This document shows, in pieces, positions 35,767 to 44,076 of a stretch of DNA of 64,000 nucleotides. The stretch is taken from the NCBI GenBank assembly GCA_934438085.1, contig CAKSBC010000005.1, positions 55,702 to 119,701 on the forward strand, read 5' to 3'. The notes beneath the pieces were generated by a model, which was not told the DNA's origin, did not search any database, and was given only the letters and a program-made list of their open reading frames with translations. Made by a program: the position numbers and the translations under genes. The stretch comes from an uncultured Lachnospiraceae bacterium. Lineage in GTDB: Bacteria; Bacillota; Clostridia; Lachnospirales; Lachnospiraceae. The first letter of the stretch is position 1, and each line of letters starts with the position of its first letter.

Positions 35767-36786
35767 TCACTCAAGCATGCGCGGATCAGCTCTGTGAGCG
35801 ATCATATCCGTAACTAAGCTGATAATAACTACAAAAATCGCGCAGTAAAGAGCAACCGCCTGAACTAAAGGAAAATCTCTGTTGGAAATAGCGTCAAACA
35901 GCAGCTTTCCCATGCCTCTTACAGCGAAGACCTTCTCTACAATCAGGGTTCCGCCTATGAGATATGAAAGATTAACGCTCATAAGCATAAGCGTCGGAAC
36001 AAAGGAATTCCTAAGTACGTGCCTTATAAATATCTGACGCTTCGGAATTCGTGCCGCCTTAAGTGTAACTACAAAATCCGCATCTAAAACCTCAATGAGC
36101 TGTTCTCTTAAGGATCTTATAAGCGGAGGTATCTGCCCAAAGGCAATTGTAACTGCCGGAAGTACCAGACTTTTCCAAAATGCTGTGCCGCCGCTTCCTA
36201 CGCCGCCAACCGGAAACCATCCCAGCTTTACAGCAAAGAAAAGTATCAGCAAAAGACCGACCCAGAATACAGGCATGCCCTCCGTAAAGGCCGGTATTAC
36301 TCTTATCAGGTGATCAAGAATGCCGTCACGGTGCATGGCAGCACCAAATGCCAGTATCACTGTCAGCACTATAGTTATAAGCATTGACAAAAGTATAAGT
36401 GAAAGTGTGACCGGTGCATACTGAAGCACAAGACTGCGGCAGGATACTCCGTATTTAATAGAAATTCCGGTGTCAAAGGATGTAAGAATGTTTCTTATAA
36501 ACAGTACAAACTGCTGTCCCGCAGGCATATCAAGATGCAGCTTTTGTCTGAGTGCTTCTACAGCCGCTTCATCCGCATGCTCTCCGAGTACCATAACCGC
36601 CGGATCACCCGGCACAAGTCTTATAATAAAAAACACAGCAATCATTACAAGCACAATGACCGTAATTGATCTAAACAGTGCTCTTATAAACCAGGCCCTA
36701 TAGCTTTTATTAAAAGCCGATCTGGTAGATGCAGTGCTCTTATCACTTTCAACTTTATGATTTTTTTTCTTGATCTTATCTGTCAT
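35767..36786 (-). CDS. Oligopeptide/dipeptide ABC transporter permease (DppB-type), operon 1
   Basis: Channel subunit of 339 residues. Typical DppB wording: FIIRLVPGDPAVMVLGEHA near 52-70, the coupling loop DFVVTLKAARIPKRQIFIRH near 237-256, and the FAVRGMGKLLFDAISNRDFP end. About 35 extra Lys- and Ser-rich residues precede the first helix. No ribosome site is visible before ATG 36786, so the true start may differ. It follows the binding-protein gene after 280 bases that contain a strong hairpin. Confidence 0.85.
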   Translation of the reverse strand: MTDKIKKKNHKVESDKSTASTRSAFNKSYRAWFIRALFRSITVIVLVMIAVFFIIRLVPGDPAVMVLGEHADEAAVEALRQKLHLDMPAGQQFVLFIRNILTSFDTGISIKYGVSCRSLVLQYAPVTLSLILLSMLITIVLTVILAFGAAMHRDGILDHLIRVIPAFTEGMPVFWVGLLLILFFAVKLGWFPVGGVGSGGTAFWKSLVLPAVTIAFGQIPPLIRSLREQLIEVLDADFVVTLKAARIPKRQIFIRHVLRNSFVPTLMLMSVNLSYLIGGTLIVEKVFAVRGMGKLLFDAISNRDFPLVQAVALYCAIFVVIISLVTDMIAHRADPRMLE

Positions 36787-36915
36787 TACTTAAATATCAA
36801 TATGTGTCATGTCAATTTCAACAACATCTTGCTTTTGGCTTTCCTTCTGCAAAATCGTAGTTCAATGTACTGTCAATGATACAGTTTAAATTTAACGCCC
36901 TTATAACGGCAAATC

Positions 36916-36941
36916 GGTACATGCGTCTTACCGCATGTACC
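36916..36941 (-). promoter_or_regulatory. Hairpin between binding-protein and permease genes, operon 1
   Basis: A perfect 10-bp stem GGTACATGCG/CGCATGTACC (36916-36925 with 36932-36941) with a 6-base loop lies 126 bases past the binding-protein stop. It has no T-run. It likely stabilises the 3' end of the binding-protein mRNA, giving more lipoprotein than membrane subunits. Confidence 0.6.
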
Positions 36942-37066
36942 ATATAAGCCATTAAATATAACATTGGCGGGATTTAGCCATAATTATGAATATGCTCCGA
37001 TATCCGCTCTGCCATATGGTTGGCATTAATGGCTTCAGCTATGATGTCATTACATATTCAGATTTA

Positions 37067-38680
37067 TCAGTTTTTTGTAACCTTGTTAAATACTGCACTT
37101 CCGTTAGGGAGTATCTCAAGTCCTTCAACATTATCCCTTACACCGACAACATTTTCCGGATAGTAAAGCGGGATATAAGGAACCTCGTCTGCAAGGAGCT
37201 GCTGAAGCTTTGTATAAACTTCCTGTCTCTCATCTCCGTCAGCAACAGTCTGTCCCTCATGCAGAAGCTCTATTGCCTCGTCATTGACATAGCTTGTCCA
37301 ATAGCACTTGCTGAAGCCGTCCGGATCCACCTGGAATGCGAATATAGAGTTAGCATCCGGATAATCAGCTGTTGCACTATTGATCATAATTGAGAAATTG
37401 AAGCCCTTGAATGCCTCTCTAAAGGCTGCGATCTCCTTCTGATCTATCTCAATGTTAATGCCTATAGACTTACCTGCTGCCTGTATGATCTGTGCCTCCT
37501 GCAGACGGATATTGCTGCCTGAGGAAATGCTTATAGTTGTATCAAAGCCGTCAGGGAATGCACTCTTCTTGAGCTCTTCCTTTGCAGCATCAACATTAAA
37601 CTCAAGTGCCTTAACAGCATCGAAATCGTGATATCTGATAGCTGCCGGCAGTACTGAATTTGCAGTAACTCCGAAGCCATGAGTCTGAGATGCATTTAAA
37701 GCTTCACGGTCGATAGCCATAGCCAGTGCTCTGCGCACGTGAACATCCGCAAAATGCTCATCAAGAGTATTGAAGAATACCTCGTCAACGTTCCAGCTGT
37801 TCTGAGTGATAACCTTGGTGCCGTCTCCGTTTTCAACCTCTTCAGCTGCTGCAAATGACAGATCCTCTACAGCGTCAACCTCTCCGGTCTTAAGCTGGTT
37901 GATAGACTGATTGTCATCCTCAACTACCTTGTAAATAAGCTTATCAACTGTAGGCGCACCGTCCTGCCAGTAATACTCATTCTTAACAAAGCTGAGGTCT
38001 CCTGACGGATCCCACTCATCAACAACAAACGGGCCGGTTCCTATCGGAGCCTTAAAGAATTCCTCTTCAGACTTTCCTTCGAGATCTTTAGGAATGATTC
38101 CGTTAGAGAAGTTTGCAAGCTCTGAGATAAATGGTGTATAGGCTGTGCCTAAGGTAATAACCACGGTCTTATCATCCGGTGTCTCTATAGACTTGATGTC
38201 AGCTTCTATAGGAAGCGGACCGCCTATCTCAAGATGTCTTTCGATAGAATACTTAACATCCTCTGAGGTCACGTCAGTTCCGTCATTAAACTTAAGTCCG
38301 TCTCTGAGCTTAAAGGTATATACGGTTCCGTCCTCACTGATCTCATGAGATTCTGCAAGATAATCATAAATATTACCGTCTGCATCGAACATTACAAGCG
38401 GCTCGAATACCTTATCTATTGCAAATGCATTGTTTTCGGTTATCTCCTGATGAAGATCGAAGGATGTTGTAGAATCATCTCTCAAATATGTAAATGTAAG
38501 TTCGCCGTCAGCTGCTTCTGCACTCTCTGATTCTGCAGCTGATTCCTCTGTACTCTCTGCACTGCTGTCGGTCTCCTTAGCTGCACTGCTGCCGCATGCT
38601 GTAAGTGCTGCCATAAGTCCTGCTGCCGCCATGAGCACTGCGATCTTCTTGCCGTTCATTAATAAAAATCTCTTTTTCAT
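37067..38680 (-). CDS. Oligopeptide/dipeptide-binding lipoprotein, operon 1
   Basis: Substrate-binding lipoprotein of 537 residues, family 5. The signal peptide ends in lipobox LTAC (Cys near 29), then an acidic Ser/Glu/Ala linker. Domain wording: FDLHQEITENNAFAIDKVFE near 73-92, LKFNDGTDVTSEDVKYSIER near 129-148 (the family signature), APIGTGPFVVDEWDPSG near 211-227 and the late PDANSIFAFQVDPDG near 443-457. AAAGGGGAG precedes ATG 38680. The ligand (peptide or opine-like) cannot be told. First gene of operon 1; its leader carries a terminator hairpin overlapping the promoter. Confidence 0.9.
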   Translation of the reverse strand: MKKRFLLMNGKKIAVLMAAAGLMAALTACGSSAAKETDSSAESTEESAAESESAEAADGELTFTYLRDDSTTSFDLHQEITENNAFAIDKVFEPLVMFDADGNIYDYLAESHEISEDGTVYTFKLRDGLKFNDGTDVTSEDVKYSIERHLEIGGPLPIEADIKSIETPDDKTVVITLGTAYTPFISELANFSNGIIPKDLEGKSEEEFFKAPIGTGPFVVDEWDPSGDLSFVKNEYYWQDGAPTVDKLIYKVVEDDNQSINQLKTGEVDAVEDLSFAAAEEVENGDGTKVITQNSWNVDEVFFNTLDEHFADVHVRRALAMAIDREALNASQTHGFGVTANSVLPAAIRYHDFDAVKALEFNVDAAKEELKKSAFPDGFDTTISISSGSNIRLQEAQIIQAAGKSIGINIEIDQKEIAAFREAFKGFNFSIMINSATADYPDANSIFAFQVDPDGFSKCYWTSYVNDEAIELLHEGQTVADGDERQEVYTKLQQLLADEVPYIPLYYPENVVGVRDNVEGLEILPNGSAVFNKVTKN

Positions 38681-38726
38681 TGCTCTCCCCTTTAAATTTG
38701 ATCCATGTAGACGGATTAATAAAAAA

Positions 38727-38777
38727 GCATTACAAGGTCACCTCACGATCGTTTTATGCGCTGTGACTTTGTAATGC
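38727..38777 (-). terminator. Terminator/attenuator hairpin in the leader of peptide operon 1
   Basis: On the minus strand GCATTACAA-A-GTCAC (rc 38763-38777) pairs with GTGAC-C-TTGTAATGC (rc 38727-38741), a 15-position stem with one mismatch, followed at once by six T (38721-38726). Only 40 bases separate it from the binding-protein start, too few for another promoter. Transcription of operon 1 must therefore start before or within this hairpin. Confidence 0.75.
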
Positions 38778-38779
38778 GT

Positions 38780-38808
38780 ATGATATAGATTTTAATTCTC
38801 ATAATCAA
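38780..38808 (-). promoter_or_regulatory. Probable promoter of peptide operon 1
   Basis: On the minus strand TTGATT (rc 38803-38808), 17 bases, TATCAT (rc 38780-38785). The start point, about 7 bases on, would fall near 38773, inside the 5' arm of the terminator stem, so local transcripts would lack the base of that stem. Confidence 0.55.
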
Positions 38809-38971
38809 GAGGATAGCCCGATTCTTAAGAACTAATTTTTACCCCCGGGTAGTAAATATTGAATTTGCTTATATTTTTTCAGACCCCTGTGTGGAAAAGT
38901 GAAATGTGCTGATGAGGCAATGATCTCATATATAATTATGTTATTTTAATCGGTTATAATTTTTTGTTATA

Positions 38972-39827
38972 TCACTTTGTTTTCATATTGTAAATATTTA
39001 AGAGCTCTGAAAAAGCTTTAACCTGAGGAAGTTTTAATGCATTAGGCTGAATATATAAATATGTATTTCTCAATATCGGTGTACCATCCTTAAAATAACA
39101 ATATACCGCTTCCTCTTGATATTCTTTAACATAAGCCTCCGGAAGAACACACCAACCCAGACCTTTTTTCACCAGCTCCATACAAACTGATATGCTGTCA
39201 ACACAAATTCTGTTTTTGCTGACATAAAGCCCATTTTCCTGCAGCCATCTTGATACCAGCATATTCATATATTGATCTGTCGTATACCATATACAAGTGC
39301 TTTCTGTTATTTCCTTATTGCCGCTTACAAGACAAACATGCTCAGAATGAATCAATGCTTTATATCCTGACCAAGGAAAATCACCTCTTATTAATGCAAG
39401 ATCAAGAGTATTATTTATGAACATATCATAAAGCTGTTCACTTTTACCGGTTTTTATATTCTGCTGCACATTCGGATAAAGTTCACGATATTCGCATAAT
39501 AGATCCGCAATGTATGCCCTTGTTTGATCTATAGATATTCCTGCATTAAGTATTCCTTCAACCTGTCCGGAAATATCATTAAGCTCCTGCTTCATCTCAA
39601 TCAGTTTATCAGCAATGCTGTAACTGTATTTAAGTACAATTTCACCTTTTGTTGTAAGATTCGTCCCCCCCCCTGGACCTTTTTAGCAGCTGAACACCCA
39701 ATTCGTCCTCAAGTGCTTTTATACGTTTTGAGAGAGCTGACTGTGTAATACACAATTTCTCAGCAGCCTTAGTTATATTGCTCATCTCGCTTAAGACTTT
39801 AAGCATTTCAAAATCACGTTCATTCAT
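38972..39827 (-). pseudogene. LysR-family transcriptional regulator interrupted at a nine-G run
   Basis: Two frames make one LysR protein of about 284 residues. The N-terminal helix-turn-helix (ALSKRIKALEDELGVQLLKR, near 31-50) is at 39642-39827. The effector domain (about 230 residues) continues to 38972 in another frame. The break is at nine consecutive C on the plus strand (39665-39673), nine G in the coding strand. Eight G would read through in frame (SRGGTNLTTKGEIVL), the normal LysR wording at this point. It could be a pseudogene, a phase-variable switch or a sequencing error. It lies between peptide operons 1 and 2 and is the obvious candidate regulator. Confidence 0.85.
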
Positions 39828-39858
39828 ATTGTACCTTTAATCATATATTGATATTCAA

Positions 39859-39909
39859 AAAATACACACATAACAGCTTTTTATGTTTCTTGCTGTCTGT
39901 GTGTATTTT
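39859..39909 (-). terminator. Intrinsic terminator of peptide operon 2
   Basis: AAAATACACACA (39859-39870) pairs perfectly with TGTGTGTATTTT (39898-39909), continued inside by ACAGC/GCTGT. On the minus strand it ends in a T-run. It follows the small membrane-protein gene and precedes the LysR gene. Confidence 0.85.
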
Positions 39910-39954
39910 ACATTATTCTTTTAGAAATTAAAGGGTTTTAAGCAGTAAATGTTT

Positions 39955-40134
39955 TTACAATAATGAATACGAATATATACCAAATACGATGAATGCTGCC
40001 AACAGTACCAACATTATTATATAGTTTACCTTTATAGTTTTTCTGTCTTCCGGCTGATACATCCCGTTTCTGAATTTAATTCTTTCTTCGCGTTCAACTC
40101 TGCTTAAATTCGGTCTTTCTTTTAATTGCTTCAT
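39955..40134 (-). CDS. 59-residue single-helix membrane protein at the end of peptide operon 2
   Basis: A complete frame of 59 residues begins 5 bases after the stop of the last ATPase gene and ends before the operon terminator. Residues 1-33 are charged (MKQLKERPNLSRVEREERIK then FRNGMYQPEDRKT). Residues about 37-58 form one membrane helix (NYIIMLVLLAAFIVFGIYSY). No separate ribosome site is visible, which suggests coupling to the ATPase. It resembles small N-in membrane anchors or modulators, but no family is recognised. Position inside the transcript is the main evidence that it is real. Confidence 0.65.
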   Translation of the reverse strand: MKQLKERPNLSRVEREERIKFRNGMYQPEDRKTIKVNYIIMLVLLAAFIVFGIYSYSLL

Positions 40135-40139
40135 AGTTC

Positions 40140-41114
40140 TTAATCAAATAGTGTACATGCTACAAAATGATCTTTTTCGATTTCCTTTAAAGGTATCTCG
40201 CCAGTCATGCATTTCTTTGTTGCATATGGACATCTTACAGCAAATCTGCATCCAGGTTTTGGATTTATCGGGCTGGATACTTCTCCTTTCAGAACCTTCA
40301 GTTTTCCGCGCTTCTTAAGATTTGGAAGCGGAATTGCATTCAAAAGACCTTTTGTATAAGGATGACACGGATTATTAAATATCTGTTCCTTTGATGCTTT
40401 TTCAACTATACAGCCCATGTACATTACCATAATATCATCACTTATATGCTTTACAACACTTAAATCATGACTGATAAATACATATGTAAGTCCGAATTCA
40501 TCCTGAAGATCCATCAGAAGATTCAATATCTGTGCCTGAATTGAAACATCCAGTGCAGATACCGGTTCATCACATACTATAAATTTAGGATCAAGAACAA
40601 GTGCTCTCGCCACACCAATTCTCTGTCTTCGTCCTCCGTCAAGTTCATGCGGAAAGCTGTTGACATATCGAGGTGCCAGACCAACCGTTGCCATCATTTC
40701 AAAAACCTTAGCATCGATCTCATCTCTGTTTTTTAACGTCTTGCAGACCTTTATCGGTTCAGCAATAGTCTGATACACTGTCATTCTTGGATTTATCGAA
40801 GCATATGGATCCTGAAATACCATCTGCAGATCTTTTCTGAGAATATTCATCTCATTGTTTCCAAGCGTCATTATATCCTGACCTTTATACAGAACCTGTC
40901 CTTCACTTGCCTCTATAAGCCTTATAAGAACTCTGCCCAGTGTGGATTTGCCGCATCCTGACTCTCCGACTACTCCAAGCGTTTTTCCCTCATAAAGCTT
41001 AAAGTTTATTCCGTCTACAGCATGCAGTGCGCCTTTTCTGGTATTGAAATATTTCTTTAGGTTTTTTGCTTCAAGAAGAGGTACTGCATTGTTAATGCTG
41101 CTGTTAACTTCCAT
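40140..41114 (-). CDS. Oligopeptide/dipeptide ABC transporter ATPase (DppF-type), operon 2
   Basis: Second ATPase of operon 2, 324 residues from ATG 41114, which has GAGGAGG at the right spacing (an ATG two codons earlier is too close). Walker A GESGCGKST near 51-59, MVFQDPYASINPRMTV, Walker B FIVCDEPVSALDVS and FISHDLSVV are present. The signature reads LDGGRRQRIGVARAL instead of LSGGQ. The C-terminal extension carries the peptide-transporter Cys motif (PGCRFAVRCPYATKKC, near 285-300). Starts 14 bases after the partner ATPase. Confidence 0.92.
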   Translation of the reverse strand: MEVNSSINNAVPLLEAKNLKKYFNTRKGALHAVDGINFKLYEGKTLGVVGESGCGKSTLGRVLIRLIEASEGQVLYKGQDIMTLGNNEMNILRKDLQMVFQDPYASINPRMTVYQTIAEPIKVCKTLKNRDEIDAKVFEMMATVGLAPRYVNSFPHELDGGRRQRIGVARALVLDPKFIVCDEPVSALDVSIQAQILNLLMDLQDEFGLTYVFISHDLSVVKHISDDIMVMYMGCIVEKASKEQIFNNPCHPYTKGLLNAIPLPNLKKRGKLKVLKGEVSSPINPKPGCRFAVRCPYATKKCMTGEIPLKEIEKDHFVACTLFD

Positions 41115-41128
41115 GATCATACCTCCTC

Positions 41129-42097
41129 TTAAGATTCAAATAAAAAGCACTTTATGCTGTGAGTTTCTTTTGTTATGTACGGCGGTTCATTTTCCAGACA
41201 TTTGTCCATACAATGCGGACATCTCGGTGCAAATTTGCAACCCTTTGGAAGATTACTCGGATCAGGCATGAGCCCATCAATAGGATGCAGTCTGTCTGTA
41301 TCTTCACTCATGTCAGGTATTGAATTGAACAATCCTACTGTATAAGGATGATGATTTTCACCTTCAAATACATCCTCTACAGATCCTTTTTCTATAACAG
41401 TACCTGCATACATTATTGCAACATCATCACATATCTGAGCTACAACTCCAAGATCATGAGTAACAAGAATAGTCGCTGTTCCAAGTTTTTCTTTAAGTTC
41501 CTGCATGAGCGCAAGAACCTGCGCCTGTATTGTAACATCAAGCGCTGTAGTAGGTTCATCGGCAAGAAGCAGCTTCGGCTGACAGGCAAGAGCTATAGCT
41601 ATAACCACCCTCTGCTTCATTCCGCCTGAAAATTGATGCGGATATTCTGTTTTTCTTTCTGCCGGAAGACCTACAAGCTCGAGCATTTCATCAACTTTTT
41701 TCTCTATTTCCTCTTTGCTCATTCCGGAATTATGCAGATGAATTACTTCATAAATCTGATCTCCGACTGTAAGCACAGGATTAAGTGAAGTCATAGGATC
41801 CTGAAATATCATAGATATCTCTGAACCTCTGAGATTTCTCATATGATCATCACTCATCTTAAGAATATCTTCTCCCATGAAATTAATCTCACCGGATATT
41901 ATTTCTCCTACCTTATAAGGAAGAAGCCTTAGAATACTTAAGCATGTCGTTGTTTTTCCCGCACCGGTCTCTCCCACAAGACCCAATGTTTTTCCGTCAG
42001 CAACTGTCAAATTCAAATCATTTACAGCATAAACCGTACTGTCATCACAGTTGTACTGAACATAAAGGTCTTTAATTTCAAGAACATTTTTTGCCAT
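41129..42097 (-). CDS. Oligopeptide/dipeptide ABC transporter ATPase (DppD-type), operon 2
   Basis: First ATPase of operon 2, 322 residues. Walker A GETGAGKTT near 41-49, MIFQDPMTSLNPVLTVG, signature FSGGMKQRVVIAIAL, Walker B LLLADEPTTALDVT, LVTHDLGVV. The C-terminal Cys motif CKFAPRCPHCMDKC is near 290-303. ATG 42097 has GAGGAGC upstream. It lies 23 bases after the permease stop. Confidence 0.93.
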   Translation of the reverse strand: MAKNVLEIKDLYVQYNCDDSTVYAVNDLNLTVADGKTLGLVGETGAGKTTTCLSILRLLPYKVGEIISGEINFMGEDILKMSDDHMRNLRGSEISMIFQDPMTSLNPVLTVGDQIYEVIHLHNSGMSKEEIEKKVDEMLELVGLPAERKTEYPHQFSGGMKQRVVIAIALACQPKLLLADEPTTALDVTIQAQVLALMQELKEKLGTATILVTHDLGVVAQICDDVAIMYAGTVIEKGSVEDVFEGENHHPYTVGLFNSIPDMSEDTDRLHPIDGLMPDPSNLPKGCKFAPRCPHCMDKCLENEPPYITKETHSIKCFLFES

Positions 42098-42120
42098 ATG
42101 AAGCTCCTCAAATATATAAA

Positions 42121-43050
42121 CTAATGCCTCATCTTCGGATCAAGCGCATCTCTTAATCCATCACCGGCCATAGTGAGCGACATTACCGTAAGAATAATTG
42201 CTATTCCCGGTGCAACTATAAGATACGGATAATCTATAAGTCTTACCTTTGCTTCAGAAAGCATTGCTCCCCACTCCGGGTTAGGTGGCTGCAATCCAAG
42301 CCCGATAAAGCTGAGTCCGGCAATGGTAAGTATCGATCTTGCAACTGTAAGCGTACAGTTTACTATAATAGGTCCTACTGCGTTCGGCAGTATATGCTTA
42401 AATATAATTCTTGCATTCTTTGTTCCGCAGCATCTTGCCGCTTCCACAAACTGCTCATTCTTTAATGTGAGTACCTGTGATCTTACCAATCTTGAAAGCT
42501 TTGGTATCTGACCTACAGCCATGGCACAAAGAAGAACCGGAAGGCTGGTTCCGAATGCAGCTACTAAAGATATTGCAAGCAGGGTTTCCGGAATAGAAAG
42601 CAGGATATCCATAAATCTCATTATTACGTCATCTACATATCCACCGAAAAATCCCGCTGCAGCACCAAGTATAGAACCGAATGTCAGAGAAATCGTTACT
42701 GCTCCGAGTCCGCAGAACAAGGAAACTCTGCCTCCCCAAAGTACTCTTTTAAGGATATCTCTTCCAAACTGATCAGTTCCTAACGGATGCTCTCTGGAAA
42801 AACCCTGAAAACGTTCCATTATGTGCTGTTCAACTATATCTGTTTCATAGTCGAAAATGAAGCTGCATGATATGGCTACTATAACCATTAGAAAGAATAC
42901 AATAAGTCCGAATACAGCCATTTTATTCTTTTTAAACTGTCTCCACGTAGCGACAAGCTGATTTTGTTTTTTATACTGCTGCTTCATAAGAGCAACTTGC
43001 TCTGCCGTAAAATTTCTTTCTGCAGCAGTATTAACATTTGTATTACTCAT
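42121..43050 (-). CDS. Oligopeptide/dipeptide ABC transporter permease (DppC-type), operon 2
   Basis: Channel subunit, 309 residues from ATG 43050 after GTGAGGTCATCT. A polar N-terminal region of about 40 residues precedes helix 1. REHPLGTDQFGRDILKRVLW is near 86-105. The coupling loop VEAARCCGTKNARIIFKHIL is near 208-227. The end is SLTMAGDGLRDALDPKMRH, typical of DppC. It lies 8 bases after the DppB-type permease stop. Confidence 0.9.
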   Translation of the reverse strand: MSNTNVNTAAERNFTAEQVALMKQQYKKQNQLVATWRQFKKNKMAVFGLIVFFLMVIVAISCSFIFDYETDIVEQHIMERFQGFSREHPLGTDQFGRDILKRVLWGGRVSLFCGLGAVTISLTFGSILGAAAGFFGGYVDDVIMRFMDILLSIPETLLAISLVAAFGTSLPVLLCAMAVGQIPKLSRLVRSQVLTLKNEQFVEAARCCGTKNARIIFKHILPNAVGPIIVNCTLTVARSILTIAGLSFIGLGLQPPNPEWGAMLSEAKVRLIDYPYLIVAPGIAIILTVMSLTMAGDGLRDALDPKMRH

Positions 43051-43058
43051 AGATGACC

Positions 43059-43994
43059 TCACTTTGTATAATTGCTCTTAACTCGAGGGTCTATATATGC
43101 ATAAAGAATATCTGTTGCAAGATTTATGAGTGATGCAAGCAATGCAACAAATGTTACGCAGCCTAATACAACAGGGATATCTTTTGATCTTACCGATGTT
43201 ATCATCAACGTTCCGATGCCTGATATTGTAAATACCTGCTCTATTATGATTGTTCCACCGAGCTGCCATCCTATATTTATTCCTATAAGTGTAACTACAG
43301 GAAGCAGAGCATTTCTGAGTGCATGCTTAAATGTTACGGTCTTTTCGTTACAGCCCTTAGCTCTTGCCATGGTTATGTAATCACTATGAATTACATCAAG
43401 CATAGAGGTTCTTGTCTGCCTTATGGTATTCGCCATATATCCGACTGAACCGGCGATAGCAGGAAGTATAAATCCTCTTATACTATCTGTTCCGCCTGAT
43501 ACCGGAAGCCATCCCAATTGAACTGCAAACAATATTATAAGCATGAGGCCCAGCCAAAAGCTTGGAACGGATGTGATAAGTAATGTAAATGCAAGAGTTG
43601 CATTGTCTATCCAGGTGTACTGTTTCACTGCCGATAAGACTCCGAACAGAATTCCAAGTACTGCAGATATTGTTATAGTCAGCAATGCAAGCTTCAATGT
43701 ATTTGGAAATCTTGTAAATACCTCTTTAAACACCGGCATGCCGGATCTGTATGAATTTCCGAAATCTCCGTGAGCAAATATATTATAGAGATAACTAAAA
43801 TATCTGACAAAGAACGGATCATCAAGTCCCAGCTCTGCTCTTTTTGCTGCAATACTTTCTGCTGTAGCAGCTTCACCAAGTATAAGCGTTGCAGGATCAC
43901 CGGGTGTCAGGCTGAGGATAGTAAATAAAATAAATGATATTCCAAAAACTACAAATATGAGTTGAAGTAATCTCCTGATTATATATCTTCCCAT
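43059..43994 (-). CDS. Oligopeptide/dipeptide ABC transporter permease (DppB-type), operon 2
   Basis: Channel subunit, 311 residues from ATG 43994, which has GGAGCTGTAT upstream. A longer frame to 44060 has no ribosome site. LFTILSLTPGDPATLILGEA near 22-41 and the coupling loop SDYITMARAKGCNEKTVTFK are typical. The C-terminus ends in DILYAYIDPRVKSNYTK. It follows the binding-protein gene by about 80 bases. Confidence 0.9.
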   Translation of the reverse strand: MGRYIIRRLLQLIFVVFGISFILFTILSLTPGDPATLILGEAATAESIAAKRAELGLDDPFFVRYFSYLYNIFAHGDFGNSYRSGMPVFKEVFTRFPNTLKLALLTITISAVLGILFGVLSAVKQYTWIDNATLAFTLLITSVPSFWLGLMLIILFAVQLGWLPVSGGTDSIRGFILPAIAGSVGYMANTIRQTRTSMLDVIHSDYITMARAKGCNEKTVTFKHALRNALLPVVTLIGINIGWQLGGTIIIEQVFTISGIGTLMITSVRSKDIPVVLGCVTFVALLASLINLATDILYAYIDPRVKSNYTK

Positions 43995-44076
43995 ATACAG
44001 CTCCGTTTCTTTTTTTACAAATTGGCTGCCGACAGATATTATACTGACAGCAGCCAACATTTACTACATTTAAGTT

